Shown here one piece after another: positions 5,738-6,244 of a stretch of DNA of 6,244 bases. Both the position numbers and the translations under genes were made by a program. The stretch spans positions 1-6,244 of the forward strand of contig JAPSJG010000235.1 in the NCBI GenBank assembly GCA_031178305.1, in the 5' to 3' direction. The notes beneath the pieces were generated by a model that was not told the DNA's origin, did no database searches, and was given only the letters and a program-made list of their open reading frames with translations. This stretch comes from Sinorhizobium sp. GTDB taxonomy: Bacteria > Pseudomonadota > Alphaproteobacteria > Rhizobiales > Rhizobiaceae. How positions within the stretch are numbered: position 1 is the first letter of the stretch; the number at the start of each line of letters is the position of its first letter.

Positions 5738-6244
5738 ATGGAGGCAGTGCGAAGCACAACCGAAGCGATCATCGATCCGGAATTCGGGCCCTGGCTTGCC
5801 CAGGCTTCGATCCTGATTGTTGACGACGAACCCGGCATGCGTAACTTTCTCATCCGGACGCTTGGACCGCGCTGCAAGCGTATCGAGGAAGCCGCTGACA
5901 CCGGTGAGGCTACCCGCAAGCTCGACCAGCAGCATTACGACGTCGTCATCCTCGACAACATCATGCCGCGCAAGAACGGGCTGGAATGGCTCGCCGAACA
6001 ACGTGCGGTCGGTTTCTTCGCCGATGCCATCCTGATGACCGCCTATGCCGATCTCGATACGGCGATCCAGGCGCTTCGTGTCGGTGTGGTGGATTTCGTC
6101 CTCAAGCCGTTCCGTTCGAACCAGATCCTCAACGCAGTGGCACGCTGCCTCGATCGGATTCGCCTTCAGCGCGAGAACTACGTTCTGCGCCACGAGCTGA
6201 AGGCAACGTCCGACCATATGCTGCTGCGCGACCGCCTGATCGGC
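5738..6244 (+). CDS. Response regulator, probable NtrC-type sigma-54-dependent activator (truncated by window edge)
   Basis: 169 codons are present and the frame is open at the right edge. Residues about 24-140 form a receiver domain: first strand SILIVDDEPGMRNFL with acidic pair Asp29-Asp30, phospho-acceptor Asp73 in VVILDNIMPRKNGLEWL, switch Thr101 in AILMTAYADLDTAI, and Lys123-Pro124 in VDFVLKPF. All key phosphorylation residues are intact. A basic helical linker follows, and the last residues LLRDRLIG resemble the lead-in to the AAA+ ATPase domain of sigma-54 activators. An NtrC-like architecture is therefore likely, but the ATPase motifs and DNA-binding domain lie outside the window. The first 20 residues (MEAVRSTTEAIIDPEFGPWL) are an N-terminal extension before the receiver. 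No histidine kinase is visible. It probably has its own promoter in the 449-bp gap and no direct link to the sox genes. Confidence 0.88.
   Translation, partial: MEAVRSTTEAIIDPEFGPWLAQASILIVDDEPGMRNFLIRTLGPRCKRIEEAADTGEATRKLDQQHYDVVILDNIMPRKNGLEWLAEQRAVGFFADAILMTAYADLDTAIQALRVGVVDFVLKPFRSNQILNAVARCLDRIRLQRENYVLRHELKATSDHMLLRDRLIG

Noticed and set aside
5042..6217. The full 391-codon minus-strand frame as one gene
   Set aside because: It runs antisense through both the response-regulator gene and soxG; only the internal intergenic part (from 5554) is worth any attention.

Overview
The window is high-GC DNA with dense, tightly packed genes. Protein sequence style (the SoxB, SoxA and SoxG segments, and a DJ-1/PfpI-AraC type regulator facing them) suggests an alphaproteobacterium of the order Hyphomicrobiales (Rhizobiales), most likely Rhizobiaceae such as Sinorhizobium/Ensifer or Rhizobium. 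This placement is from recalled family resemblance, not from a search.

Layout: (1) 1-153, minus strand: the first 51 codons of a GlxA/SouR-like AraC-family regulator that runs off the left edge. (2) 154-248: a 95-bp divergent intergenic region that should hold both promoters and any operator. It contains a repeated 11-mer (10 of 11 bases identical, starts 53 bp apart). (3) 249-5288, plus strand: a complete four-gene operon, soxB-soxD-soxA-soxG, encoding heterotetrameric sarcosine oxidase. soxB and soxD are separated by 24 bp. soxD/soxA overlap by 4 bp (ATGA) and soxA/soxG by 8 bp, so translation is probably coupled. (4) 5289-5737: 449 bp with no convincing gene. It holds a strong hairpin, two short palindromes, a doubtful antisense reading frame and an AT-richer stretch that is the probable promoter region of the next gene. 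I see no intrinsic terminator. (5) 5738-6244, plus strand: the receiver domain and linker of a probable NtrC-type (sigma-54-dependent) response regulator, cut off by the right edge just where an AAA+ domain would begin.

The sox products form one enzyme. SoxB carries the covalent FMN and the sarcosine site. SoxA carries the dinucleotide-binding domain and a GcvT-like tetrahydrofolate domain. SoxD is the small zinc-binding subunit and SoxG the small GcvT/YgfZ-like subunit. Together they oxidise sarcosine to glycine, passing the methyl carbon to tetrahydrofolate as 5,10-methylene-THF and reducing O2 to H2O2. This is the last demethylation step of choline/glycine betaine catabolism. The divergent regulator is the natural candidate for sarcosine-responsive control. 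The response regulator appears to be an unrelated neighbour.

I found no mobile element, RNA gene, CRISPR array or clearly new system. The most checkable loose ends are the repeat in the divergent promoter region and the structured 5495-5582 segment.
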